64,000 nucleotides of DNA, from NCBI RefSeq assembly GCF_001667505.1, contig NZ_LZHZ01000035.1, positions 124,001 to 188,000 on the forward strand, given 5' to 3'. Below are positions 7,423 through 16,049 of this stretch, piece by piece. Under the pieces are notes generated by a model. The model did not search any database, had not been told where the DNA came from, and saw only the letters and a program-made list of their open reading frames with translations. This DNA comes from Mycobacterium sp. ACS1612 (GTDB lineage Bacteria; Actinomycetota; Actinomycetes; Mycobacteriales; Mycobacteriaceae). The first letter of the stretch is position 1. Each line of letters starts with the position of its first letter. The translations under genes and the position numbers were made by a program.

Positions 7423-10023
7423 GTGACTGCGACCACCGAGCACGCAGCACCGCCGTCACCGGCGGTGCTGCAGCGAGCCGATGGCGTCGAACTGATCGGG
7501 GAGATGGCGGGATCCGGTTACAAGATCCCGCCCTCCCTGGTCCGCCGCGCCGACGGCCAGACCGTCCAATTGACCCCGCTGTTGTACGCGACACTGCAAG
7601 AGATCGATGGTCGTCGTACCGCGGAGGAAGTGGCCACGGCCGTGTCCGACTCGACCGGCCGGGACGTCAGCGAAGACAACATCCGCCACCTCGTCGACAA
7701 GCAGCTGCGCCCGCTCGGGCTCTTGGTGCTTCCAGACGGCAGCCAACCGCAGACCAAGAAACGGAATCCGTTGCTGGGTTTGCGGTTCCGTTGTGCGGTG
7801 ACCGAGCCCGAGCGTACGAAACGGCTCACCGACCCGTTCCGGTTTCTGTTTCGACCGTGGATGGTCGTTCCGCTCCTCGCGGCCTTCGCGGTCGTGTGTT
7901 GGTGGGTGTTCTTCCGGAAAGGGTTGGCGCACGCCGCGTATGACGCCTTCGAGCGTCCGGGACTGCTGATCCTCGTTTTCGCGGTCACCATCTTCTCGGC
8001 CGGCTTCCATGAGTTCGGCCATGCGGCGGCGGCGAGGTACGGAGGGGCGACGCCGGGCGTGATGGGCTTCGGTGTCTACCTGGTCTGGCCGGCGTTCTAC
8101 ACCGACGTCACTGACTCGTACCGACTCGGCCGCGCCGGACGGGTACGCACCGACCTCGGTGGGTTGTACTTCAACGCGATTGTGGCGGTTGGCATCACCG
8201 GATTGTGGTGGTGGTTGAGATACGACGCGCTGCTGTTGGTCGTCGCCACCCAGATACTGCAGATGATCCGCCAACTCGGCCCGATGGTGAGGTTCGACGG
8301 TTACCACGTGTTGGCCGACATCACCGGAGTGCCGGATCTGTACTCACGCATCAAACCGACGCTGCTCGGCCTGCTTCCGTGGCGGTGGGGCGACCCACAC
8401 GCACGGATGCTCAAGCCGTGGGCCCGCGTGCTGGTGAGTGTCTGGGTGATGGTGGTCGTGCCGCTGTTGCTGTGTACCCTCGCCGGTGCCATTCTCGCGC
8501 TTCCGCGCCTGATCGGTACGGCGTGGGCGGCCCTGGGTAAGCAGCAGGCTGTCTTCATGACAGCCTGGGCTGACGGCGACGTCATCCAGGCAACGGCGCG
8601 CGTGTTGGCGATCATCGCGATTCTCATCCCGGTCGCGGGCGTGGCATACATGTTGGTTCGGATCGTGCGGCAAAGCATCGTCGGTGCCATGCAGACTACG
8701 GCCGGCAAACCGGTCCTGCGCACGCTGGCCATACTGGTCGGCGCAGTGGTGATGGCCGGAATCGCGTACGCGTGGTGGCCGGGGGACGGCAAATACCGGC
8801 CTATTCAGCCATGGGAGCGCGGCACCGTCGGCGACATCGCCTATGCGCTGGGAGTCGAGCGTATGGAGCAACCCTCGCGAACCATCGCATCGCCGCAACC
8901 CGCCGCGGCATCCCGCACGCTGGTCAAAGGCCAGCGCGGGGTCATGACCGCCGTGTGGGATGCCACCAGGCCGCCGACTTTCACCCATCCGCAACTTGCG
9001 GTGATCCTGGTGCCCACCAAGGTTTCCGGAGCAATGGTCGGCGGAGGCGGTGGCGGATTCGCCGCTCCGACAACGACCGCCGACCAAGGCTGGGTCTTTC
9101 CAGTCAGTAAACCATTGGTGCGGGAATCCCCGGACGACAACCAAGCCCTGGTCTTCAATACCACCGACAACACGACGGATTACGAAGTCGCGTTCGCGAT
9201 GGTGTGGGTGGAGGATGGCCGCGATGCGATGAGTGTGAACGAGGCGCAGGCTTACGCATCCTGCGACTCATGCTCAGCAGTCGCCGTCGCCTATCAAGTG
9301 GTTCTCGTCATCGACACCGACAACACCGACGACAACGTCGCAGCCCCACAGAATCTCGCAGGCGCACTCAACTACGACTGCGTGAACTGCATGACCTATG
9401 CTCTCGCCGAGCAACTCTTCATCACAGTCGAAGGCCCTCTGACCGACGCGAACAGGACCGAACTCGAGGAAATCTGGGGGCGGATCCAAGACTACGAAGA
9501 CGAGCTCAACGCGAAGGTAGATGCTGGTGGGTTGACGCCCGAAGAGATCGAGCAGATCGACGATGACCTGGCGGAATTCAGCACTCAGATCAAAGAAGTC
9601 CTAGCCGACCAAACAGGCACGGTCTCCTCGTCAACGGCGTCGGCGACGGCCACGCCGGGGGCACCGTCCACTGCAACGTCCCCGACAGCGTCGCAAACGG
9701 TGTCATCAACGCCGGTCGTGTCGCCGACCGCGACGCCTTCTCCGTCTGCGACAGCGGAGTCGACAGCGTCGCCGACTCCGACATCAAGCTCGTCACCGAC
9801 TAGTTCGTCGAGCGCCCCGACGGCCACGACCGGTGAGCCTTCCACGTCCGGCGGCACGACCACGTCCGCTGGCACCACATCGACCGGCAGCACCCCGGAC
9901 GGATCGACGTCGACCGGCACCACGTCTGACGGATCCACCGGCTCTACAGGATCCACCGGCTCTACATCCAATGACTCCACTTCGGACGGAACGACTTCGG
10001 GCGGAACGGCAACGTCGCCGTAG
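7423..10023 (+). CDS. PqqD-like (RRE) domain fused to M50 membrane metalloprotease, with CxxC domain and Ser/Thr tail
   Basis: An 866-residue multi-domain membrane protein, start GTG 7423 with AGGGAG upstream. Residues about 10-100 match a PqqD/RiPP-recognition winged helix (LTPLLYATLQEIDGRRTAEEV, then a helix ending LRPLGLLVL). Several transmembrane segments follow. The zinc motif HEFGH is at residues 196-200 and the second M50 motif, DGYHVLAD, at 292-299, so the protease looks catalytically complete. After more membrane helices, an extracytoplasmic region carries two Cys pairs, C614-x2-C617 and C653-x2-C656, suited to disulfides or metal. The last 130 residues are Ser/Thr/Pro rich. Similar proteins are annotated as putative peptide zinc metalloproteases in actinobacteria. 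Tight coupling to the repeat protein upstream suggests recognition of its leader and proteolysis or export. Domain calls are good; the role is inference. Confidence 0.8.
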   Translation: MTATTEHAAPPSPAVLQRADGVELIGEMAGSGYKIPPSLVRRADGQTVQLTPLLYATLQEIDGRRTAEEVATAVSDSTGRDVSEDNIRHLVDKQLRPLGLLVLPDGSQPQTKKRNPLLGLRFRCAVTEPERTKRLTDPFRFLFRPWMVVPLLAAFAVVCWWVFFRKGLAHAAYDAFERPGLLILVFAVTIFSAGFHEFGHAAAARYGGATPGVMGFGVYLVWPAFYTDVTDSYRLGRAGRVRTDLGGLYFNAIVAVGITGLWWWLRYDALLLVVATQILQMIRQLGPMVRFDGYHVLADITGVPDLYSRIKPTLLGLLPWRWGDPHARMLKPWARVLVSVWVMVVVPLLLCTLAGAILALPRLIGTAWAALGKQQAVFMTAWADGDVIQATARVLAIIAILIPVAGVAYMLVRIVRQSIVGAMQTTAGKPVLRTLAILVGAVVMAGIAYAWWPGDGKYRPIQPWERGTVGDIAYALGVERMEQPSRTIASPQPAAASRTLVKGQRGVMTAVWDATRPPTFTHPQLAVILVPTKVSGAMVGGGGGGFAAPTTTADQGWVFPVSKPLVRESPDDNQALVFNTTDNTTDYEVAFAMVWVEDGRDAMSVNEAQAYASCDSCSAVAVAYQVVLVIDTDNTDDNVAAPQNLAGALNYDCVNCMTYALAEQLFITVEGPLTDANRTELEEIWGRIQDYEDELNAKVDAGGLTPEEIEQIDDDLAEFSTQIKEVLADQTGTVSSSTASATATPGAPSTATSPTASQTVSSTPVVSPTATPSPSATAESTASPTPTSSSSPTSSSSAPTATTGEPSTSGGTTTSAGTTSTGSTPDGSTSTGTTSDGSTGSTGSTGSTSNDSTSDGTTSGGTATSP

Positions 10024-10046
10024 TCGCCGACCTAAAATCGTGACTC

Positions 10047-10394
10047 GTGACACGCCCGTCGCATCGCATCCTGATGCACGACCAAGCGCTGACTCGCGGC
10101 CAGGCGCGACGAATGTGTCGACGGTTCGAGGGTGTCGGCGTCACCATTCCCGCCGCGCGACTGAGGCAGATCTCCGCAGGCGCGCCTGCATGTGAAGCCG
10201 AATTGACCGATGTCAGTTTCGCGATCGCCGCGACCGAGTTCCAGCGCGAGGAACGCCACACGAGGCTCAAGCGTCGTCAGCGTCGACTCGCGCGGGGGCT
10301 GATCGTGGCGGGCCTGGTGCTGCTGCTGCTCAACTCGCTGCTGTGCGTGGCATACCTGTTCTTCACCCTCGCCCTGCACAGCTACCCGTACTGA
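10047..10394 (+). CDS. Small membrane protein, unknown function
   Basis: A 115-residue protein starting at GTG 10047. The N-terminal 80 residues are polar, Arg-rich and predicted cytoplasmic. One strong transmembrane helix (IVAGLVLLLLNSLLCVAYLFF) lies at about 88-108, leaving a seven-residue external tail. It begins 23 bases after the M50 gene on the same strand and could be its third operon member, or an independent gene. Its stop is three bases from the convergent aceA stop. No family recognised. Confidence 0.6.
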   Translation: MTRPSHRILMHDQALTRGQARRMCRRFEGVGVTIPAARLRQISAGAPACEAELTDVSFAIAATEFQREERHTRLKRRQRRLARGLIVAGLVLLLLNSLLCVAYLFFTLALHSYPY

Positions 10395-10396
10395 GT

Positions 10397-12697
10397 TCAG
10401 TCCTCCTTGCGGATCAGCCTGCCCAGCGCCTCGCGGTCGGGTGCGAGAAGTTCGTCGATGCGGGCCTGGTTCACGTCGGCGACGATGATCTCGCCGACCT
10501 CCTGATAGACGTCGCTGAAGATGCCGTGCGACTTCATCTTGTCGGTTTGGTAGATGTTGTCCTCGGTCGGCGTGACGTAGTAGACGATCTCGGGCTTGAA
10601 GCGGTGGATCAGCCACAAGTGAATGACGTCCATCAGTCGCTTCTTACGCAGCTTCTCGGCGAATGTGTTCTGGTCTCGCACGGTCAGGATGCTGCGACCG
10701 TGCCTGTCCTTGATCGGGTCGACGATCACGTTCGCGAGCTTCTCGTCCTCGCCGCCCGCACGTTCCCCGAAGATGCCCAATTCCAGCACATCTGAGCCCG
10801 GGCGCGTCGGCCGCAACTGCACACGCAGTTTCTCGCCGATCTGGTTGTGCTCACCCCACATCGCCAGCCACTCCTCGAGCAGCTTCTTCGGCACCTCGGT
10901 CTGTACCAGGTGCTGGTGCTGGGTGGAACCCTTCCCCATCGCCTTGGTGGTGGCCGTGCGGCCCGACGACGCCGTCAGCGCGGCGTCGCTACGCGGCCCG
11001 CCGACCAGTGTTTGCGGTGTCCGGTACGGAGATTCGACCAAGCGCATCTTGCGCTGCAACCGCGCCAGCGCAAGCATGCCGTCCTGCCGAAGCGCGGTGG
11101 CGAACTCCTCGGAGGCCACGCCGTCGACCTGATGGCCGCCGTAGGTGATGAAGTTGAAGACAAAGCCCATCTTGCCGAGTTCCTCGGGGAAAGCCCGCAT
11201 TTCGTCGTCGGTCATCCCGGTGGTGTCCCAGTTGAACGACGGTGACAGGTTGTAGGCCAGCATCTGGTCCGGGTACACGGCGTGGATCGCGTCCGCGAAC
11301 TCCCGCGCATCGGCCAGATCGGCGGTCTTGGTCTCCATCCAGAGGATGTCCGCGAACGGCGCGGCGGCCAGTGATTTGGCGATCGCGTACGGGATGCCGC
11401 CGCGCACCTGGTAGTAGCCTTCCGGCGTCTTCGCGAGTTCGCAGTCCCAGCCGACTGCGGCGCCGAGTTCCCGCGCCTTCTCGCGGGCGGTGTACAACGG
11501 TGCGCGCTGGGCGAATTCGCGCCACTCGGCGACACTCAGCTCGGGGGGCTCGCCCTCGCTCTCCCGGAACTCGAGCAACTCCGCGACCGCTTCGCCGTAA
11601 GTCATCAGGCCGGCGTCGACCTGCCACGCATCCACGAACTCCGATTCGACCTTGTCGAAGATCGCGTCGATCGAATGATCCGCGCCGTCCTGGTACGCGG
11701 ATGCGGCCTCGGCGACCGACGCCGCGATGCCGTGCCGTTCCAGCCAGGCATCGGCGGCGGCGTATTCGCCGTCGGGCAACGCGTAGAGCAGATGACCGTT
11801 GAGTTCGGTGACGCCGGAATCGTAGAAGCGTCGCATCATCGCCAGGTAGCAGGCCTTGTACGACGGGATCTTCAGGTTGGTGACGCCGAGCAGGAAAGGC
11901 TGATCGCGTTCGTCGGCGCGGCTGTCGATCAGGTTTGCGGCCTCGGCGTCGGTGCGGGCGACGATGATGCCGGGCACCCGCATCACGTCCAACTGGAACC
12001 GCGCGGTGTTGAGTCGCTTGATTTGTTCATCCGACGGAACCAGCACCTTGCCGCCCTGGTGGCCGCACTTCTTCGTGCCCGGCCGCTGATCCTCGATGTG
12101 GTAGCCCGGCACACCGGCTTCCACGAAGCGACGAATCAAGTTGCGCACGTGGGGATCTCCACCATGGCCGGTATCGGCGTCGGCGATGATGAACGGCCGG
12201 AAATCGGTGGCGGGCGTCGCGGCGCGCTGTCCTTCGGTCATCTGCACGCGCAGATACTGCTGGTTGCGGTCGGCCGTCAGCAGCGCCCGAACCAGGCCCG
12301 CGGCCTCTTCGGGCACCTGGCTGAGCGGATAGCTGGCCAGGTCGGGCCCGGGGTCCTCGGTGGTGGAGCCCTTGGCCGACGTCGCCCAGCCGCCGAGGTA
12401 GATGCCCTCGATGCCCATCCGCTTCATGGCGACGGCCTGCCCGGGGGAGTACGGGCCGAAGGTGGTGATGCTCTTCTTCTGGGCGAACAACTCGCGCAGT
12501 CGCGGGTAGAACGCCTCGGCCGCCTCGCGGGCGACGGTGTAGTCGGTGACGATGGTGCCGCGCTGCTCGACCACCTGCCGCGCCGAATACAGGCGGATGA
12601 TCCCGTCGAAGCGCGGACTGTCGAAGTACTGCTGGGTGGCGGCGACTTCCCGGTCGAACGGAGTCTGGGGCGCCGCATCCGTTTCGATGATGGCCAT
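10397..12697 (-). CDS. aceA: Isocitrate lyase, long ICL2 type
   Basis: A 766-residue isocitrate lyase, the length of mycobacterial ICL2 (AceA2) rather than the approximately 430-residue ICL1. The catalytic loop KKCGHQGGK has its nucleophilic Cys at 211, and DADTGHGG metal/substrate residues are at about 173-180. The extra C-terminal part after about residue 600 is the ICL2-specific regulatory domain, which in M. tuberculosis binds acetyl- or propionyl-CoA. It cleaves isocitrate to glyoxylate and succinate (glyoxylate shunt) and can act as methylisocitrate lyase in propionate use. The start at ATG 12697 has an AGAGGAG site. No malate synthase is nearby. It is divergent from a PrrB-like kinase with a palindrome in between. 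Confidence 0.95.
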   Translation of the reverse strand: MAIIETDAAPQTPFDREVAATQQYFDSPRFDGIIRLYSARQVVEQRGTIVTDYTVAREAAEAFYPRLRELFAQKKSITTFGPYSPGQAVAMKRMGIEGIYLGGWATSAKGSTTEDPGPDLASYPLSQVPEEAAGLVRALLTADRNQQYLRVQMTEGQRAATPATDFRPFIIADADTGHGGDPHVRNLIRRFVEAGVPGYHIEDQRPGTKKCGHQGGKVLVPSDEQIKRLNTARFQLDVMRVPGIIVARTDAEAANLIDSRADERDQPFLLGVTNLKIPSYKACYLAMMRRFYDSGVTELNGHLLYALPDGEYAAADAWLERHGIAASVAEAASAYQDGADHSIDAIFDKVESEFVDAWQVDAGLMTYGEAVAELLEFRESEGEPPELSVAEWREFAQRAPLYTAREKARELGAAVGWDCELAKTPEGYYQVRGGIPYAIAKSLAAAPFADILWMETKTADLADAREFADAIHAVYPDQMLAYNLSPSFNWDTTGMTDDEMRAFPEELGKMGFVFNFITYGGHQVDGVASEEFATALRQDGMLALARLQRKMRLVESPYRTPQTLVGGPRSDAALTASSGRTATTKAMGKGSTQHQHLVQTEVPKKLLEEWLAMWGEHNQIGEKLRVQLRPTRPGSDVLELGIFGERAGGEDEKLANVIVDPIKDRHGRSILTVRDQNTFAEKLRKKRLMDVIHLWLIHRFKPEIVYYVTPTEDNIYQTDKMKSHGIFSDVYQEVGEIIVADVNQARIDELLAPDREALGRLIRKED

Positions 12698-12783
12698 GGG
12701 TCAATGCTCCTCTTCGAGCCAGCTTCCAACGACAACCCCGACCATACGGCGCGACTTTCGCTGGTGGTGGCGTAATCAGCAAC

Positions 12784-12809
12784 GCCTGACATCCGGCAAG
12801 ATGTCAGGC
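12784..12809. promoter_or_regulatory. Perfect inverted repeat between aceA and the PrrB-like kinase gene
   Basis: Two 10-base arms, GCCTGACATC and GATGTCAGGC, are perfectly complementary around a 6-base spacer. The element lies 86 bases upstream of the aceA start and 29 bases before the kinase start. It has no following T-run, so an operator is more likely than a terminator. The binding protein is unknown. Confidence 0.55.
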
Positions 12810-12838
12810 ATGTCCGGTCCTGCGCTACGACGCTGCTG

Positions 12839-14158
12839 ATGCAGCGCGTGCTCTCGCTGCGCATCATCGTCATCGTCGCGGCGCTTTCCGTGGTTGCCCT
12901 GGTCATCACGCTGGGCGCCTGGGTCTGGTTCGGGGTGACCAACGATCAGTACAGCCAACTCGACCGCCGACTGGACTCCGTGAGCAGCCTCGGTGACATC
13001 AACACGCTGCTGAGAAGTGTCCAGAACAACACCGACGAGCAGCCCCAGGCGAACGGCGGCCTGGTGCGCACCGTCCGCATCGGCCGCGGCACCGTCTCGG
13101 TCCCCCGCGACATCGTCTTGCCGCAGTTCGAGAACGGCTACGCCAACACAACGATCAACGGTGTCGAGTACCGGGTCCGGACCTTCTCCGCAGGAATGGC
13201 TTCGGTCGCCGTCGGGGCGCCGACGTCGGAGACCGAGCACCGCATCGACGAACTCCACCGCCGCGTCCTGCTGATCTGCGGCGGGGTGATCATCGGCACC
13301 GTTCTGGTCGGCTGGGTGATGTGGCTGATCATGATCAACCCGTTCCGGGTGCTGGCCCAGCAGGCCCGCGCGATCAACGCGCAATCCAAACCCGAAGAGG
13401 TGCAAGTGCGCGGCGTGCAGGAGGCCGTCGAGATCGCCGAGGCGGTCGAGGGCATGCTCGCCCGCATTGGTGACGAACAACGTCGCACCAGGGCGGCGCT
13501 GGAATCCGCCCGTGATTTCGCGGCGGTCGCCTCGCACGAACTGCGGACCCCGCTGACGGCGATGCGGACCAATCTCGAGGTGCTGTCCACGCTGGACCTG
13601 CGCGACGAGCAACGCAAGGAAGTGGTCGGCGACATCATCAGAACGCAGAGCCGGATCGAGGCGACGCTGACCGCGCTCGAGAGGTTGGCCCAAGGCGAAT
13701 TGACCACCGTCGACGACTTCGTCCCCGTCGACATCACCGAGCTGCTGGACCGCGCAGCACACGACGCGATGCGCAACTACCCGAATCTTTATGTGTCGCT
13801 GGCGAGTTCGACGACGGTGTTGATGGTGGGGCTGCCCGCAGGGCTGCGGCTGGTGATCGACAACGCGATCACCAACGCGATCAAACACGGCGGTGCCACC
13901 GAAATCCGGCTCAGCGCAGAGAGTTCCAGCCACGGCGTCGAGATAATCGTCGACGACAACGGCGCCGGTGTGCCGGAAGAGGAGCGCGCCAGGGTGTTCG
14001 AGCGATTCTCCAGGGGCTCGACAGCGGCGCGGTCCGGGTCGGGCCTGGGCTTGGCGCTGGTGGCCCAGCAGGCCGAGTTGCACGGCGGCACCGCCGCGCT
14101 GGAGGGGAGCCCGATGGGCGGCGCGCGACTGGTGTTGCGGCTTCCGGGACCGAAGTAG
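12839..14158 (+). CDS. Sensor histidine kinase, PrrB paralogue without adjacent response regulator
   Basis: A 439-residue sensor kinase that closely resembles mycobacterial PrrB from end to end. Transmembrane helices are at about 8-32 and 143-166, with an extracytoplasmic domain between them containing YANTTINGVEYRVRT. A HAMP linker follows. The phospho-acceptor is H233 in ASHELRTPLTAMRTNLEVLS. The N box is DNAITNAIKHGG, G1 is DDNGAGVP and G2 is GSGLGLAL, so it looks active. Unlike prrAB, no response regulator gene lies beside it; its neighbour is aceA on the opposite strand. ATG 12839 overlaps the stop of a 9-codon upstream frame (12810-12839), whose significance is doubtful. It probably senses an envelope or nutritional signal and phosphorylates a distant regulator. 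Confidence 0.88.
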   Translation: MQRVLSLRIIVIVAALSVVALVITLGAWVWFGVTNDQYSQLDRRLDSVSSLGDINTLLRSVQNNTDEQPQANGGLVRTVRIGRGTVSVPRDIVLPQFENGYANTTINGVEYRVRTFSAGMASVAVGAPTSETEHRIDELHRRVLLICGGVIIGTVLVGWVMWLIMINPFRVLAQQARAINAQSKPEEVQVRGVQEAVEIAEAVEGMLARIGDEQRRTRAALESARDFAAVASHELRTPLTAMRTNLEVLSTLDLRDEQRKEVVGDIIRTQSRIEATLTALERLAQGELTTVDDFVPVDITELLDRAAHDAMRNYPNLYVSLASSTTVLMVGLPAGLRLVIDNAITNAIKHGGATEIRLSAESSSHGVEIIVDDNGAGVPEEERARVFERFSRGSTAARSGSGLGLALVAQQAELHGGTAALEGSPMGGARLVLRLPGPK

Positions 14159-14163
14159 GCGCG

Positions 14164-14949
14164 TCAGGTTCGTTGCGTGAGCGCGTCCAGATCGCGCTCG
14201 GCATACAAGCGGTGCTGCCACTCCTCGTTCAGAACGATCAGCAGGCATTGCCGCAGTGGGAAATCGGCCAATCTGGGCCAGCCCGGCTCGGAGCGGGTCA
14301 CCGCCGCAGCAAGGGCAGCGTCGGTCAGCGACTCCAGGAAACTCCGGACCATTGCCTGGCGCTCACGCCGGACGGTGAGCACCTCGTCGAGCGACGGTTG
14401 CACGTCGCGGTCCCAGGGGATGCCGTCCCACCCGGGCGCCTCATCCCACGGCAGATCCAACGGATGCCACGGCGACGGATCGCCGAGTGCCATCCGGCCC
14501 ACCCAGGCGGCGGTCGCGAAGTTGAGGTGGCGGAGGGTCTGGATGAACGACCATTCGCCGTCGACGCTTTCGTGCAGTGCCGCCGGAGTCAACGCCATCG
14601 CCCGTGCCACCGTGGCTTTCCACAGCTGCTCGAGGATCGCCCACGCGTGGCGGAAACCGTCGCTGTCCTCGGGCCGCATCATGGCCCGCTCGGGCATGCG
14701 GCGGTCCAGTTCGGCCTCCACGAGCGGTGCGATGTCGACACCGTTCACAACGACGTTGTGTAACTCGCCGCTGATCTCGACGTCGACGAGTTCGACCCCG
14801 CGCATCCGGCTGCCGGTGAACTCGACACCGCGGAACTGGGCGCCGCTGAGATCGACTCGTTCGAACCGGGCTCCAGACAGATCCCGATCGCGAAACGACC
14901 TCGTCGGCGGCACGGAAGCCACGCTAGTTGGTTCTCGGGGATCGGTCAC
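14164..14949 (-). CDS. DinB-family protein with N-terminal pentapeptide repeats
   Basis: A 261-residue protein. Residues about 18-60 are pentapeptide repeats (FRDRDLSGARFERVDLSGAQ pattern of A(D/N)LxX units). From about residue 100 there is a DinB/YfiT-like four-helix bundle, with a metal-binding His in LRHLNFATA and another near the end in EEWQHRLYAERD. DinB proteins in actinobacteria include mycothiol-dependent transferases. The fusion to a short pentapeptide segment may serve as a dimerisation or docking piece. It is convergent with the kinase gene, with 5 bases between. Substrate unknown. Confidence 0.8.
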   Translation of the reverse strand: MTDPREPTSVASVPPTRSFRDRDLSGARFERVDLSGAQFRGVEFTGSRMRGVELVDVEISGELHNVVVNGVDIAPLVEAELDRRMPERAMMRPEDSDGFRHAWAILEQLWKATVARAMALTPAALHESVDGEWSFIQTLRHLNFATAAWVGRMALGDPSPWHPLDLPWDEAPGWDGIPWDRDVQPSLDEVLTVRRERQAMVRSFLESLTDAALAAAVTRSEPGWPRLADFPLRQCLLIVLNEEWQHRLYAERDLDALTQRT

Positions 14950-15146
14950 AGATCTTCACCGGCATGGTCACGGTACGACAAAGAATCCGGCGCTGACCTG
15001 GGGAAAAGCGCGTGCAGCGGCTTCGCTGTGTTGCTGAAGTGAATATAGTGACTGGTGTTAATTAGCTCGGCAACGCGGTCATGGGTGCCCGGAAACCGCA
15101 TCGAAACAGGTGTGGCAACCCCGCCACGGGAACGAAGGAAGCACGA

Positions 15147-15767
15147 ATGAAACGCATCTGCGCCGTGATGCTCGGGTTGGCTCTGCTGATCGCGACGCCC
15201 GGTATCGCGACCGCCGACGCCACCCGCCAGCAGGCGATCAACCTTGTGATCCAACGGGCACTTTCGCAGCGCGGCGTTCCGTTCGCGTATGGCGGCGGCG
15301 ATGCGTCGGGCCCCAGCCTCGGCACGGTCGCGGTGGAGACACCAGCGGTCGCCGCCGAGCCGGGTTTGCCTGCCGCACCGCTTGTTCCGAGCGCAGGCGC
15401 GGCCGGCCTCAGCCTCGCCCCGGTCACCAGCCCGGCGACCGTGGGCCTCACCCCTGTCGCCGCCCCGACCGCCGAACAACGCGTCAGTAGGGTCGGGTTC
15501 GACGCGTCCGGTCTGATCGTCTACGCATTCGCGGGCGTCGGCATAAAGATGCCGCGGTCCTCGGGCGAGCAGTACAAGGTGGGCCAGAAGGTGCTGCCCT
15601 CGCAGGCGCTGCCCGGCGATCTGTTGTTCTACGGTCCCGACGGCACCCAGAGCGTCGCGCTGTTCATCGGCAACGGTCAGATGGTCGAGACCACCGACAG
15701 CGGGGTCGCGGTGTCGGCGGTGAGGACCACCAACATGGCGCCGTATCTGGTCCGCATCATCGCCTGA
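15147..15767 (+). CDS. ripD: RipD-like secreted NlpC/P60 protein with degenerate active site
   Basis: A 206-residue protein starting at ATG 15147 (GAAGGAAG upstream); the longer in-frame start lacks support. A signal peptide is present, with probable cleavage near ATADA. The NlpC/P60 domain spans about 112-206. The catalytic Cys of the usual D-C-S-G motif is Ala (A120 in GFDASGL), and the catalytic His position is Ser (S169 in TQSVALFIGNG). These are the changes that make M. tuberculosis RipD a non-hydrolytic peptidoglycan-binding protein. An Ala/Pro-rich insert of about 50 residues (about 60-110) sits between the N-terminal helix and the domain, and the Pro-rich C-terminal tail of the M. tuberculosis protein is absent. 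Confidence 0.8.
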   Translation: MKRICAVMLGLALLIATPGIATADATRQQAINLVIQRALSQRGVPFAYGGGDASGPSLGTVAVETPAVAAEPGLPAAPLVPSAGAAGLSLAPVTSPATVGLTPVAAPTAEQRVSRVGFDASGLIVYAFAGVGIKMPRSSGEQYKVGQKVLPSQALPGDLLFYGPDGTQSVALFIGNGQMVETTDSGVAVSAVRTTNMAPYLVRIIA

Positions 15768-15780
15768 CGCTCGCCGACGG

Positions 15781-16014
15781 CTACATCTCGACGAGCAGTC
15801 CGACGGCGACGGCGGCGAACAACAGCACCAGCACCGCGACGGCGATCAACCCGATCACGGTCGCGGGCGTCAGCCGTCGCCTCGGCCGGGGTTCAGGTTC
15901 GCCGAGTCCGGAGGTTTGCGCCGAGTCGGGCGGAGTCGCGCCCGGTGCGACGCCACCGCCGGGCTCGAGGCCGGGAGTTCGTGCCGGATCTGGATCCGGT
16001 GGTTGAGCAGTCAT
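15781..16014 (-). CDS. DUF6480-like small membrane protein
   Basis: A 77-residue protein. The N-terminal half is Pro/Gly rich (MTAQPPDPDP, then TPGLEPGGGVAPG, the signature I associate with DUF6480). The C-terminal half is one transmembrane helix (VIGLIAVAVLVLLFAAVAVGL). It lies 36 bases after the methyltransferase gene on the same strand and could be the last member of the proS operon. Function unknown. Confidence 0.7.
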   Translation of the reverse strand: MTAQPPDPDPARTPGLEPGGGVAPGATPPDSAQTSGLGEPEPRPRRRLTPATVIGLIAVAVLVLLFAAVAVGLLVEM

Positions 16015-16049
16015 ACGACGGGCGCATACCCGATCGCGCGGACCTCACA

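Noticed and set aside
11675..12775. Plus-strand frame of 366 codons opposite aceA
   Set aside because: aceA is unmistakable in the other direction; product has no recognisable family.
12810..12839. Nine-codon leader frame overlapping the kinase start (TGATG)
   Set aside because: No ribosome binding site and too short to distinguish from chance; mentioned only with the kinase.
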